From Gottschalkia acidurici 9a (GTDB taxonomy: Bacteria > Bacillota > Clostridia > Tissierellales > Gottschalkiaceae): a stretch of 64,000 nucleotides of DNA. The stretch lies in assembly GCF_000299355.1 (NCBI RefSeq), contig NC_018664.1, positions 1,968,380 to 2,032,379 on the forward strand, read 5' to 3'. The notes below the pieces were generated by a model. It had not been told where the DNA came from and ran no database searches. It was given only the letters and a program-made list of their open reading frames with translations. Numbering within the stretch: the stretch's first letter is position 1; each line of letters starts with the position of its first letter. Positions 28,515 through 38,416 of the stretch are shown one piece after another. The translations under genes and the position numbers were made by a program.

Positions 28515-31500
28515 TTACTCTTTTTTAGTTATATTTTCTATAGCCTCTTTATATAGTTTTAACTGACTCTTATATTTAGAAATTAATTTTTCTGGATTTT
28601 CTCCTACATAGTCTGTTTTATAGTCAAGTAATACTATATCTCCATCTTCTTCAAAATAGCAGTCTACTATACCCTGTATATATACATCTTCGCTACAATT
28701 ATTTAACTCTTCTATAACTTTGCAAGCATCTTTTCTATATACAAAAGGTACTTCTCTAAATGATTTTTCCGAATTCAACATTCTCTTTCCTATGCTGCTA
28801 TCAAAGAATTTTAATATTTTTTCTACATCTACTACCTTAGCTTCTTCATCTGTGATTAGTTCATGAAATGTCATTTTTTCTATTTGTAACTTTATAGATT
28901 CTAAACTTATATCACTTTTTAAGTCTATATGTTGCATTACAAAATGTACTATTGTTCCCTTTTCAGCAGATGTAAATGGCTTTTTGCCTTCTAAAAACTG
29001 TGGTATTTTTAATAGCGAAGGTATTTTATACACTACATCGTCTATATCTTTCATATTAGCTTTTTTAATATCTGAGACTGATATCTTTGAGGGTATTTTT
29101 ATGGAATTTTCATAAGGATAATTCCATAAAAATCTTTCCTCTATTAATTTCTTATATTCTGTAAACTCTTCTCTTTTAAAGTTTTCAAGTTTGTCCTTAT
29201 ACTCTTGTTTAAGCTTATTCTCTTCAGCCTTTTCTTTAAAAATATTAGTTTTATCTATAAAGTTTACAGTCCATTTTGAACTATCTTTTATATCTAATAA
29301 TCCATCTATTTCTATATTAACTAAATCTCTAATTGGCTTTCCGTCTTTATGTTTAAATAAGCAGGTACATATCCAATCTAAGTAATTTCTACTACTCATT
29401 AAATTATATATTGTTCCTTTTTTAGACCACTTTTTAGCTTGTTTTTCTATATCTCTAATACTTCCAACTAATATAAGTTTATCTTTAGCTCTAGTTAAAG
29501 CCACATACAATACCCTCATCTCTTCTGAGAGGTTTTCTATTTTCTTTTTACTCTTTATAGCTAACTGAGGAAGAGTTTCTCTATATCGACGTTTTGATAT
29601 ATCAACATGTTTAGGACCTAATCCTAATTCTTTATGAAGTAATATATCTTGTTGCATATCTTTTAAATTAAATTGCTTACCTAGTCCCCCACATATAACT
29701 ACTGGAAATTCTAGACCTTTACTCTTGTGTATTGTCATTATTCTGACAACATCTTCATTTTCTCCTAATACTTTTGCTGTCCCCATTTCTCCACTTGCAC
29801 TTTGAAGTTTATCTGCAAATCTTATAAAATTAAATAGTCCATTTATAGATGCCTTTTCAAATTCATTTGCTCTATCCACTAATATTCTTAAGTTAGCTTG
29901 TCTTTGTGCTCCTCGTGGCATAGCTCCTACATAATAGTAGTATCCAGTATCCATCATTAGCTTCCACATAAACTCATCTAGTTTTAAATATCTAGCTTCT
30001 TCACACCAGTAGTCTATTTTTGATATAAAATTCTTTAGTTTTTCTGATAGCTCGTCCATATTATCTTTTATATAACCTTCTATTGCCTCATAATAACTTG
30101 AATTCTTATTATTTATTCTTATTTTTATAAGCTCTTCTGTTGTAAATTTTCCTATTGGTGATCTCATTATACTTAGTAGTGGAATATCTTGTCTCTTATT
30201 ATCTATTATACTTAGTAAATTTAAAAATATCTTTATTTCTAATACATCAAAATATCCTGAACTGTCATCTATATATACTGGTATTCCTTCTCTTGTAAAA
30301 ACCTCGCTAAATATATCTGACCAATTTTTAGTAGCTCTAAAGAGTATAACTATATCCTTATACCCTATCTCCCTATATCTGTTTTCTTTTATGTCAAAAG
30401 TCGATTTTCCTATAAGATTTTTTATTTTATCAGCTATTACTTTAGCTTCTATTTCTGCATCTGTCATCTCTTCCAGATTTATATCAATATCGCTATCGTT
30501 ATTTTCTCTCTCTTCATTATCGGACATGTTTTTTTCTATTATATTTATTTCTATAGATGAATCTTCTATTTCTTCATAGTTTGCTCCATTATACAAATAA
30601 GCATCTTCTGTATAATCTACTTCTCCAAGTTCACTAGTCATTATATTTTTAAATATAAAGTTGACTCCATCTAGTATTTCCTTTCTACTTCTAAAGTTTT
30701 GAGAAAGATCTATCCTTTTATTTACACTCTCATCATCTTTAGAGTAAGTTGTATACTTTCCTATGAATAAAGATGGATCAGCTAATCTGAACCTGTATAT
30801 ACTTTGCTTTACATCTCCAACAAAAAATAAATTATTTTCTCTCTTTATATTATCTATAATAGTTTCCTGTACTATATTACTATCCTGGTATTCATCTATA
30901 AATATATATTCATAGCAATTTTTAAGTTCTTCTCTTACATCTTCACTTTCTAATGCTTGAAGAGTATAGTGTTCTAAGTCATTAAAATCTAATAATCCTT
31001 TTTCCAACTTCTTCTCACTATATAGTTCGCCAAATGACACTACTAATTCATATATACTATTCATAACTGGATAAAAATCTTTTACATCTTCAAAATAACT
31101 ATCCATATCTCTTTTTAATATATTTTTACTAAATAGTTCATTTATTATATCTTTATATTCATTTCTTAAATCATATACTTCTGCTTTTAAAACTTCGTCT
31201 ATTTCTAGTTCACTTATCATTTTCTTAGTTATAGTTTTTAACTTGGTATGCTCTATTTTCATATCATCAACATGTATATTTCCTAGAACATAATCCTCTA
31301 TCATACTCTCTAGCTTTTCAATGTCTATTAAATCTTGATTTAGTGCTTCTAAATACGGTTCTGGTCCTCCTGCTTGTTTTGAAATAGCTATCGCTTCTTC
31401 AATTATATTTTTAGCACCTTTTAACTTAGTATTTATATCTTCCTTTATGGTTTGTATCCATGTACTTTCATTTAATTCGTTCCTGTCCATATTAAACATT

Positions 31501-32084
31501 TCTACACTTTCTTTAAGCCATTTATATGGATATGGCTGACTTTGAATAAATAGATATATACTTAATACTAGTTCTTCTATTTTTATATCACTTTTATTTC
31601 CACTAAAACTTTCTACTAGTCTTAGAAAATCTTTTTCTCCTTGTTCATATTTGCTTTCTAAAACTTCCTCTATAGATTCTTGAGCTATTATTCTTATCTC
31701 TGTTGTATCACCTATTCTAAACGTAGGATCTATTCCTATTATATGAAAGTTTTTTCTTACTACATTTATACAAAACGAATGCAGAGTAGTTATAGATGCT
31801 TTATTTATTAGTGACACTTGCTTTCTTAAATTTTTCTCATCACTATTTTCTTTTTCCATTTCATCTGTAATTGCTTTTAATATTCTTTCTCTCATTTCAC
31901 CAGCGGCTGCATTTGTAAATGTAACTATCAGTAGCTTGTCTATATCAATTTTATCTTCCACTATAAGCTTTATTATTCTCTCTACTAAAACGGCTGTTTT
32001 CCCAGAACCAGCAGCAGCAGAAACAAGTAAATTACATCCTCTATTTTTTATAGCTTCACTTTGAGCTTCAGTCCATTTTGGCAT
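28515..32084 (-). CDS. addA: AddA helicase-nuclease subunit (last codons frameshifted)
   Basis: A 1189-residue UvrD-type helicase with Walker A AAAGSGKT (24-31), DEYQDSN, QNFRS, the GLEFPVV motif and the C-terminal RecB-type nuclease (LLDYKTDYV). It processes double-strand breaks with AddB. The annotated stop at 28515 follows a run of six T (28521-28526, plus strand). With one extra base the protein gains about 17 residues ending at TGA 28462-28464, which overlaps the TTG of sbcD as TTGA. That coupling suggests the longer form (28462-32084) is the real one. Confidence 0.93.
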   Translation of the reverse strand: MPKWTEAQSEAIKNRGCNLLVSAAAGSGKTAVLVERIIKLIVEDKIDIDKLLIVTFTNAAAGEMRERILKAITDEMEKENSDEKNLRKQVSLINKASITTLHSFCINVVRKNFHIIGIDPTFRIGDTTEIRIIAQESIEEVLESKYEQGEKDFLRLVESFSGNKSDIKIEELVLSIYLFIQSQPYPYKWLKESVEMFNMDRNELNESTWIQTIKEDINTKLKGAKNIIEEAIAISKQAGGPEPYLEALNQDLIDIEKLESMIEDYVLGNIHVDDMKIEHTKLKTITKKMISELEIDEVLKAEVYDLRNEYKDIINELFSKNILKRDMDSYFEDVKDFYPVMNSIYELVVSFGELYSEKKLEKGLLDFNDLEHYTLQALESEDVREELKNCYEYIFIDEYQDSNIVQETIIDNIKRENNLFFVGDVKQSIYRFRLADPSLFIGKYTTYSKDDESVNKRIDLSQNFRSRKEILDGVNFIFKNIMTSELGEVDYTEDAYLYNGANYEEIEDSSIEINIIEKNMSDNEERENNDSDIDINLEEMTDAEIEAKVIADKIKNLIGKSTFDIKENRYREIGYKDIVILFRATKNWSDIFSEVFTREGIPVYIDDSSGYFDVLEIKIFLNLLSIIDNKRQDIPLLSIMRSPIGKFTTEELIKIRINNKNSSYYEAIEGYIKDNMDELSEKLKNFISKIDYWCEEARYLKLDEFMWKLMMDTGYYYYVGAMPRGAQRQANLRILVDRANEFEKASINGLFNFIRFADKLQSASGEMGTAKVLGENEDVVRIMTIHKSKGLEFPVVICGGLGKQFNLKDMQQDILLHKELGLGPKHVDISKRRYRETLPQLAIKSKKKIENLSEEMRVLYVALTRAKDKLILVGSIRDIEKQAKKWSKKGTIYNLMSSRNYLDWICTCLFKHKDGKPIRDLVNIEIDGLLDIKDSSKWTVNFIDKTNIFKEKAEENKLKQEYKDKLENFKREEFTEYKKLIEERFLWNYPYENSIKIPSKISVSDIKKANMKDIDDVVYKIPSLLKIPQFLEGKKPFTSAEKGTIVHFVMQHIDLKSDISLESIKLQIEKMTFHELITDEEAKVVDVEKILKFFDSSIGKRMLNSEKSFREVPFVYRKDACKVIEELNNCSEDVYIQGIVDCYFEEDGDIVLLDYKTDYVGENPEKLISKYKSQLKLYKEAIENITKKE

Positions 32085-32088
32085 AGTA

Positions 32089-35000
32089 TCACAACCTTTT
32101 TAGTTTTGTTTTCTGTTTTACTTTCTTTAATACTTCTTCATTTTTCAACTTTTTCAAAACATTATATTCATTATCTTCAAAGTTAGTATCGAACTGACAT
32201 ATAGAATCAAATTCACAGTACTCACAAGATACCTGATTACCATTTTTACAAGGCTCTATTTTAATTTTACCTTTTAATATTTCTGTTGCTATGTCTCCTA
32301 CTAAGCTTTTCACATGAGTAATTAAATTATCTAAGTCTTCTTTTTCAAACACTGAAGAATTCTTAGAAGGTTCTCCATCCTTTTTTAATGTTACTGGTAT
32401 TACTCTAGAAGTTACACCATTATCTATAGTATTGTCTAATGCTTTGATAACGTTTATATCTTTTAGCACTAGTCCATCCATTTTTAACTCTTTGTGTATT
32501 TCTTTTTCTATTACACTGGCATTATCTTCATCCGTCTGTATTATAGGATCGTCTATTTTAAAGTAAAAAGCTCCTGCTGGATATACATCATTTTTTACTA
32601 ATTTATGCTTGTTACTTAAAACTGCATCCATATATACAACTAGTTGTATTTGCAATCCATAGTATACATCCGAAAGACTAAATCGTTTATTACCAGACTT
32701 ATAATCTATTACTTTTACATAGCTTCCAGATTCGCTATCTAACATATCAACTCTATCTATTCTTCCTTCTAGTTTTATTTCTTCTCCATTAGGTAGTCCT
32801 ATCACTATTGGAGGTATACCATTTTCTTTATCATCTCCAAAGAAAATCTCATGTTTTAATGGTATAAATTCTCCACTCTTTAAATGTTCTGTAAGCACCC
32901 ATATTGCTCGTTTACTTACTCTTTTTAGTTTATTTGATAAGTATTTATATCTATGAGTGCTTAACAATACTCCATTTTGAAAGTTATCTATCATTCTATC
33001 TAACACTTTTTCTACTAGTTCATCTGATTTTTGTCTATCTATTTCATTCCAGTTTAAATTTTCTATAGTTAATTGTTTAGAAAAGTTTTCTATTGAATTA
33101 TGAAAAAGTGTCCCTATATCAGGCATTCTAACTGAATATTCTTTTCTTTCATTTGGCTTTAATCCATACTTCACAAAGTGAGAGAAAGGACAATTGGCGA
33201 AAGTTTCTAATCTAGATATACTGGATTTGAAAGGTATATCGTATAAGTTTTTAGCATAATTCTGACTCATATTCTCTTCCTGATTAGCATGAAATAGTCC
33301 ATCTATTATTAGTCTTTTCTTTTCATCCCAATCTTTATTATCATTGTACCAACTATAGACATCCCACCATATTTCACTAATATTATTTTCTTCTAAATCT
33401 TCCCTTAGATTTTCCGTTAGATATTTAAATGTTGAGTGAGGTCTAGATATTAGTTTTAGTGATATTTCATCTGATTTGATTACATCACTTTCAATAGTTA
33501 TATTGAACACCTTTTTAAACCTATCTATTAATGTTGAAGGTCTTAAAGCTCTTCCCTCTATATCACCTAGTGCATAACTTATATATAAGTACTGACTTGG
33601 TTTAGTAAAAGCTGAATATATCGATAGTCTTTCTTGTTTTGATCTAGTAGCATTGTCAGAGTATAACTCTATACCTGATTCTTGCATTATTACTTTTTCA
33701 TCATCTAATATTATACCTCCGTCATTAAATCCGGATGGAAGTATGCCATCATTTACCCCTACTACAAAAAGTGCTTTTATATCTTGACTCTTAGATCTCT
33801 CTAAATTACCTATTAAAACTTGATCCATCGTAGGTGGAATTATACCTATTTCATGATTACTAAGTCCTGATTCTAGTATTTTTATATATTCTTTTAAGCT
33901 TATATTCGTATCACCTAATATTTCTACGAGTTGATCGAATATTTCCATTATTGTATTCCAAATTTGAGTATTTTCATTCACATAGTCTAAATTTCCTTTT
34001 TGTTTTTGAAGCTCTATAATCGTCTCAATTTTACTCTCTAATTTCATTTCTGTTAAAAACTCAAAAATATATCTAGTTGTATCTATTACTTTGTTCTTTG
34101 TTTTCAATTTATTCTTTAAACTTATAAAAGGAGTTACAAATTTAACTCTTATTTCATTTAATTCATCTTTTATTTTTTCTCTATCTTCTTCATCTTTGAC
34201 ATTAATATATTTAAAATCTTCTAGCCAACTATTTCCCTTTATACCGAACTCTAGAACATAATTCTCTAGTTTTTCATATTCATATTTATCTAAATCGCTT
34301 AATCCCGTTTTAACACATTTAAATACATCCTCATATCTAAAATTTCTTGATATGATTTCTAATGAAGATATCAAAAACTTTATAATAGGGTTCCCCATTA
34401 TATTTCTTTTTTCATCTAAAAAATATGGTATTTCATATTCATTAAATACTCTTTTTATATTTGGGGTGTATATATCTAAAGAATTGCAAACTAGTGCTAT
34501 ATCTCTCCATCTATAATTTTTTTCTCTTACAAGTGATATTATATTTATTGCTACGTTTTCTATTTCTGTATACTGATTTACTCCTGAAAATATATTTATA
34601 TGATTTAATTTTTCACTATATCTCTGATATGGATATGAAAAGAACTCTCTTTCTAAATGTAATATATCTTTACTTTTATCATTATAGTTTCTTTCTAGAA
34701 CTGTTTTTGTTTCTTTTATACCATTTCTAGTAGCTAGTTCCCTTATTCTTTTATATGTATCTAGTGTTGGTTCAAATAAGTCATAGTCTTTAGCTTTTTC
34801 ATCCACATCAAGAGTAAGAGATATATTTACTTTTCTAGTCTTTAAAAATAACTTTTCTAATATTTGATACTCTTGTGTAGAAAATGTACTAAACCCATCC
34901 ACCCAGATTTCCGCATCATTGAAATAGTTTGACTGCTCTAGTCTCTCTATAACTAAATTTAAGTTATCATCTTCGTCTGTATAGCTTCCTTCTAAGTATT

Positions 35001-35502
35001 GATTAAACTTTTCATATATTAAACTTATGTCTTTTAGTTTTCTTTTTAACATATTGTCTTTTTCAAAAGAATTTATTTTTGTTTGTAGTTCCTCTATAGA
35101 CACACTATTCTTTTTGAATTCCGATACTAAACTACAGAAGCTTTTTAAAAATCCTTCTTGATTAAAACCTTTCTTAAAAACTTCTAAATCCCCTGAATTT
35201 TCCTCAAATAGTTTTCTTAATATCATTATCTTTCCTAATTCATTTATAGGTATTTTCTTTATTCCTCCAACTTCATTTAAGACTTTAAATCCTAATGTAC
35301 TGAAGCTTAATACTTCTAATCTCATAATACCGTCTAGGTTCATTTTAGATATTAAATCAGCTTCACCTTGTAGAGTAAATTGTTCTGGAACTAATAATAT
35401 TAGTTTATTTGTGTCGCTCTCTTCTAATCTATATTTGATTTCTTCATATACTCTATGAGTTTTTCCTGTCCCTGATCTTCCTAGTATATATCTGACTTTC
35501 AT
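32089..35502 (-). CDS. addB: AddB helicase-nuclease subunit
   Basis: A 1137-residue protein with an N-terminal Walker A GRSGTGKT (8-15), a degenerate helicase core and a C-terminal RecB-type nuclease (KVIDYKSGN). The iron-sulfur cluster ligands are visible: a cysteine in FANCPFSHF and the C-terminal CEYCEFDSIC. GAGGTGAAAAG precedes the ATG. The addA start follows 4 bases after its stop. The operon order addB-addA-sbcD is common in Clostridia. Confidence 0.95.
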   Translation of the reverse strand: MKVRYILGRSGTGKTHRVYEEIKYRLEESDTNKLILLVPEQFTLQGEADLISKMNLDGIMRLEVLSFSTLGFKVLNEVGGIKKIPINELGKIMILRKLFEENSGDLEVFKKGFNQEGFLKSFCSLVSEFKKNSVSIEELQTKINSFEKDNMLKRKLKDISLIYEKFNQYLEGSYTDEDDNLNLVIERLEQSNYFNDAEIWVDGFSTFSTQEYQILEKLFLKTRKVNISLTLDVDEKAKDYDLFEPTLDTYKRIRELATRNGIKETKTVLERNYNDKSKDILHLEREFFSYPYQRYSEKLNHINIFSGVNQYTEIENVAINIISLVREKNYRWRDIALVCNSLDIYTPNIKRVFNEYEIPYFLDEKRNIMGNPIIKFLISSLEIISRNFRYEDVFKCVKTGLSDLDKYEYEKLENYVLEFGIKGNSWLEDFKYINVKDEEDREKIKDELNEIRVKFVTPFISLKNKLKTKNKVIDTTRYIFEFLTEMKLESKIETIIELQKQKGNLDYVNENTQIWNTIMEIFDQLVEILGDTNISLKEYIKILESGLSNHEIGIIPPTMDQVLIGNLERSKSQDIKALFVVGVNDGILPSGFNDGGIILDDEKVIMQESGIELYSDNATRSKQERLSIYSAFTKPSQYLYISYALGDIEGRALRPSTLIDRFKKVFNITIESDVIKSDEISLKLISRPHSTFKYLTENLREDLEENNISEIWWDVYSWYNDNKDWDEKKRLIIDGLFHANQEENMSQNYAKNLYDIPFKSSISRLETFANCPFSHFVKYGLKPNERKEYSVRMPDIGTLFHNSIENFSKQLTIENLNWNEIDRQKSDELVEKVLDRMIDNFQNGVLLSTHRYKYLSNKLKRVSKRAIWVLTEHLKSGEFIPLKHEIFFGDDKENGIPPIVIGLPNGEEIKLEGRIDRVDMLDSESGSYVKVIDYKSGNKRFSLSDVYYGLQIQLVVYMDAVLSNKHKLVKNDVYPAGAFYFKIDDPIIQTDEDNASVIEKEIHKELKMDGLVLKDINVIKALDNTIDNGVTSRVIPVTLKKDGEPSKNSSVFEKEDLDNLITHVKSLVGDIATEILKGKIKIEPCKNGNQVSCEYCEFDSICQFDTNFEDNEYNVLKKLKNEEVLKKVKQKTKLKRL

Positions 35503-35533
35503 CTTTTCACCTCTTTAGATTACTTATAGATAT

Positions 35534-35563
35534 ATTATATCTTAAAATGTATGTTTAGGATAA
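35534..35563 (-). promoter_or_regulatory. Probable promoter of addB-addA-sbcD
   Basis: Minus-strand TATAAT (35534-35539) lies 18 bases after TTATCC (35558-35563), about 30 bases upstream of the addB start. The -35 box is weak. Confidence 0.4.
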
Positions 35564-35634
35564 TTATTTGGATTGTTTATTATTTCAAATAATTATAAAT
35601 TTAAGCTTATATTTTGATAGTCTACTTTAAACAT

Positions 35635-35686
35635 AGAAAAGCACTATTAATATTATTAATTTTAATAATATTAATAGTGCTTTTCT
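35635..35686 (-). terminator. Long perfect hairpin ending the metal-handling cluster
   Basis: A 24-bp uninterrupted stem beginning AGAAAAGCACTATTAATA, with a 4-base loop, lies between the MoeA-like gene and the addB promoter. The minus-strand 3' arm ends in GCTTTTCT. Confidence 0.65.
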
Positions 35687-35735
35687 AATTAAATATATCA
35701 GTCTTATACAAGGTATAGTTTAGTTATATATATAG

Positions 35736-35798
35736 ATAGTTATTTTGGAAACATCGTCATTAGGGGTGACTATAGTTTCGCAATTCCAAAATAACTAT
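35736..35798 (-). other. Compound hairpin downstream of the MoeA-like gene
   Basis: A 15-bp perfect outer stem (ATAGTTATTTTGGAA and complement) encloses a 33-base insert that is less AT-rich and itself folds through GAAAC/GTTTC and GTCA/TGAC. It may be a processing or stabilising element of the cluster transcript, or a small RNA. I do not recognise a family. Confidence 0.45.
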
Positions 35799-35869
35799 TT
35801 ATAATCTTATTATTAATCGGTTATCTAAGTATTACTATAACGGATTTTTTATTTTTTGTCAATATATTT

Positions 35870-37087
35870 TTAAACTTTTTCTTTTCTTATATATTCTTTT
35901 AGTACTTTTAGTTCTACCGTTACGAGTTCTCCTTTATCAAAAGATTTTTCACTGGGAATGTGTAAAATTGCATTTGATTTTACTGATAAGTTTATTCTTG
36001 AAAATTTATCTCCTTGTAAAGGAATTCCAAAATATTCTCCATCTTGATTGATAACTTCTAATTGTGTGTAGAAGTCAAAAGGTACAGGTGAGCTTACTGA
36101 ATTTAATAACGTAACCCTAAGTGTTTGCGACTTTACTGTAGGTTGTCCCAAATATTTATCAATTAATGGTTTTACGTACCATCCTGCCGTTAGTTCAGTT
36201 CCAATAGGTGGTCCTACAAGTCCAATAATTGGTTTATTATCTGCTACAGCAAAACTTGTAGGTCTACCAGGTCCATGAGCTACCTGATAAGCTAATACCT
36301 TACCAACCTTCTCTAAAGCATCAATTGTATAATCATGAGTACCTTTTGACGAGCCTGCATTAAAAATCACTATATCTGAAGATTCCACTGACTGCTGCAG
36401 TACATTACAGAGTTGTTCAAAGTCATCAGGTATTATTGGATAAACTATTGGTTCCCCTCCCCATTCTTTCACTAATGCCTCTAGTACAAAACTATTAGTT
36501 TCTATATTTTTCCCCGGAGGAACTGGTATTCCTGCTGATATTAGTTCATCTCCTGTAGGAATTATTGCAACCTTAGGTTTAGCAATTACTTCTAATTCTC
36601 TAATTCCTGCTGAAGCTAGTATTCCTAATTGATACGCAGTTATTAAGTAATTTTTAGGTATTACTAAATCTCCTTCATTTATTATGTAACCACATGGATT
36701 AACCTTATCACCTTTATAAGAAGGTACTTTTTTAATATGAAGTCTTCCATTTTCATCGAACTCTACAGCTTCTATTGGTATAGCCGTGTCATATTCTGAC
36801 GGAATAGATACACCCGTGTTACTAAATATATATTCTTTTCCTAGCTCCCATTTAGTAGTATCTACTATATTTTCACTTAAAAGTGATTCAAATTTAATTG
36901 CTATACCATCCATTGCACTAGTCGGTTGATTAGGCAAAGTATTTATAGAGTAAATATCTGTGGCTGCAACTCGTCCTACACTATCTTTTAATGTAACAAT
37001 CTCCGCTCTTATATCAAAGTTCACATTAGAAGTTGAAAGCTGTATATATTCTTCTCTGCTTGGTTTTACTATATCTTCTCTATTCAT
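35870..37087 (-). CDS. MoeA-like molybdopterin-binding protein
   Basis: A 405-residue protein with MoeA landmarks: TSAMDGIAI (about 53-61), PTGDEL (about 177), and the GxSxxxxD loop as GSSKGTHDYT (about 246) in place of the usual GGVSVGDYD, then GPPIG. MoeA inserts metal into molybdopterin. The altered loop places this in the clostridial/archaeal MoeA-like branch whose partner molecule is less certain. AAGGAGAGGAAT precedes the ATG. It is the last gene of the 17-gene cluster, so it may serve that system rather than general molybdenum cofactor synthesis. Confidence 0.7.
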   Translation of the reverse strand: MNREDIVKPSREEYIQLSTSNVNFDIRAEIVTLKDSVGRVAATDIYSINTLPNQPTSAMDGIAIKFESLLSENIVDTTKWELGKEYIFSNTGVSIPSEYDTAIPIEAVEFDENGRLHIKKVPSYKGDKVNPCGYIINEGDLVIPKNYLITAYQLGILASAGIRELEVIAKPKVAIIPTGDELISAGIPVPPGKNIETNSFVLEALVKEWGGEPIVYPIIPDDFEQLCNVLQQSVESSDIVIFNAGSSKGTHDYTIDALEKVGKVLAYQVAHGPGRPTSFAVADNKPIIGLVGPPIGTELTAGWYVKPLIDKYLGQPTVKSQTLRVTLLNSVSSPVPFDFYTQLEVINQDGEYFGIPLQGDKFSRINLSVKSNAILHIPSEKSFDKGELVTVELKVLKEYIRKEKV

Positions 37088-37173
37088 ATTCCTCTCCTTA
37101 ATATTTTATATTGTAAATTAAAAGATAGAAAATAATGTATAAAACATATTTCTATCTTTTAGTTTGAATTTTA

Positions 37174-38379
37174 CTATTTAGCATTCCATACGTTATAAAA
37201 TTCTTTCTTTATATGTTCTTCTAATTCTCCCATATCTCTTGACTTTATGAAATCCCAACCTAGCCACTTTAATTTATGTTCCTTTAGCGTAGGATTTTCT
37301 ATATTAGGACTTAAACTTAATGCATGGGATTGAATAAGGTTCAAGCCATAGTTATCAAATACGTAGTCTATTAATAGCTTAAGTTCTTCTTCTTTTCCTT
37401 TTTTAACTAACATAGCAAATGGATATATCATAGCTCCATCTTCAGGTATTACTAATTCAAGTCCTTCTTTTACACATGATTTTGCAAATATAAGTGGCAT
37501 AGTATATATTGCTCCTGCCTCTTCACTGTTTGTCCCTATTAGTCTTGCCATTTTAGGCGAATGAATTATTCCTTTTACATTTAATGCATACTGTTTAATC
37601 GAGTCTTCCCCATATTCCTTATATAAGTAAAGCGGTATTGCTGTCGATAATTCCTCACCTTTTTTAATTGTGATTATCATATCTCTGTACATAGGGTTTA
37701 ATAGATCTCCCCAGGTTTTAGGAACAGGTAAATCTCCTAGTCTTTTTTTATCTATCAATAGCGCATCTAGAAAAGCTCCATACATTGTATAGTCTTCGTC
37801 TAAACATCCAGCTTCTATAAATGTCTTATCTATATTAGAACTATTTACACTTTTAAAGTAGCCTTTACTAACCAAGTTATCTATAAACTCTTTTTTATAA
37901 AAATCATCAAAACCTTTTGACAGAACTATATCAGGAAACTTATCTATATCTTTTTCTTGCCATATATCATCATATTTAGAGTTATCATCTCCATGTCCTG
38001 TGTGAACATAGCAGTTAAATGTTTTTCCCGTTTCTTTTCTATAATTCTCTAAAGTCTCTTTAAGGTTATCGTTAAAAGTTTTTCTTAGCGGACATATCGA
38101 ACTTCCTAAAAAGTTTAATTCTTTAGTTTCGTCATAGTAAATATCATTAAAGTTTTCTTCTACTTCTTCTTCAGATATTTTTTCATTTAATGCATTTATA
38201 AATAGCTCTATATTTATGTTTCTAACTTTAAGTACAGTTTGTAGCATAGTATCTTTTCCTAGCAGATTTATAAGTTCATCTTTAGATTCAGCTTTAAATC
38301 CATTTGATAGAAACACTTCAAACATTTCTTCTTTTTCTAGTATTGATCCGATTTTAGTTGTTTTATCTATATTTATCAT
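37174..38379 (-). CDS. DUF1858-like domain fused to a cytosolic binding-protein-like domain
   Basis: A 401-residue protein. Residues about 1-65 form a small helical domain resembling DUF1858 (TKIGSILEKEEMFEVFLSNGF). The rest (about 85-401) resembles type II periplasmic substrate-binding proteins, with phrases such as PKTWGDLLNPMYRD. It has no signal peptide or lipobox, so it should be cytosolic. I start it at the ATG at 38379 after GGGGG; the open frame is 10 codons longer. A paralogue lies at 39632-40831. Possible role: an intracellular carrier for the cluster's ligand (inference). Confidence 0.65.
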   Translation of the reverse strand: MINIDKTTKIGSILEKEEMFEVFLSNGFKAESKDELINLLGKDTMLQTVLKVRNINIELFINALNEKISEEEVEENFNDIYYDETKELNFLGSSICPLRKTFNDNLKETLENYRKETGKTFNCYVHTGHGDDNSKYDDIWQEKDIDKFPDIVLSKGFDDFYKKEFIDNLVSKGYFKSVNSSNIDKTFIEAGCLDEDYTMYGAFLDALLIDKKRLGDLPVPKTWGDLLNPMYRDMIITIKKGEELSTAIPLYLYKEYGEDSIKQYALNVKGIIHSPKMARLIGTNSEEAGAIYTMPLIFAKSCVKEGLELVIPEDGAMIYPFAMLVKKGKEEELKLLIDYVFDNYGLNLIQSHALSLSPNIENPTLKEHKLKWLGWDFIKSRDMGELEEHIKKEFYNVWNAK

Positions 38380-38416
38380 ACCCATCCCCCTTGACACAAT
38401 AAAACCCATATATTAA

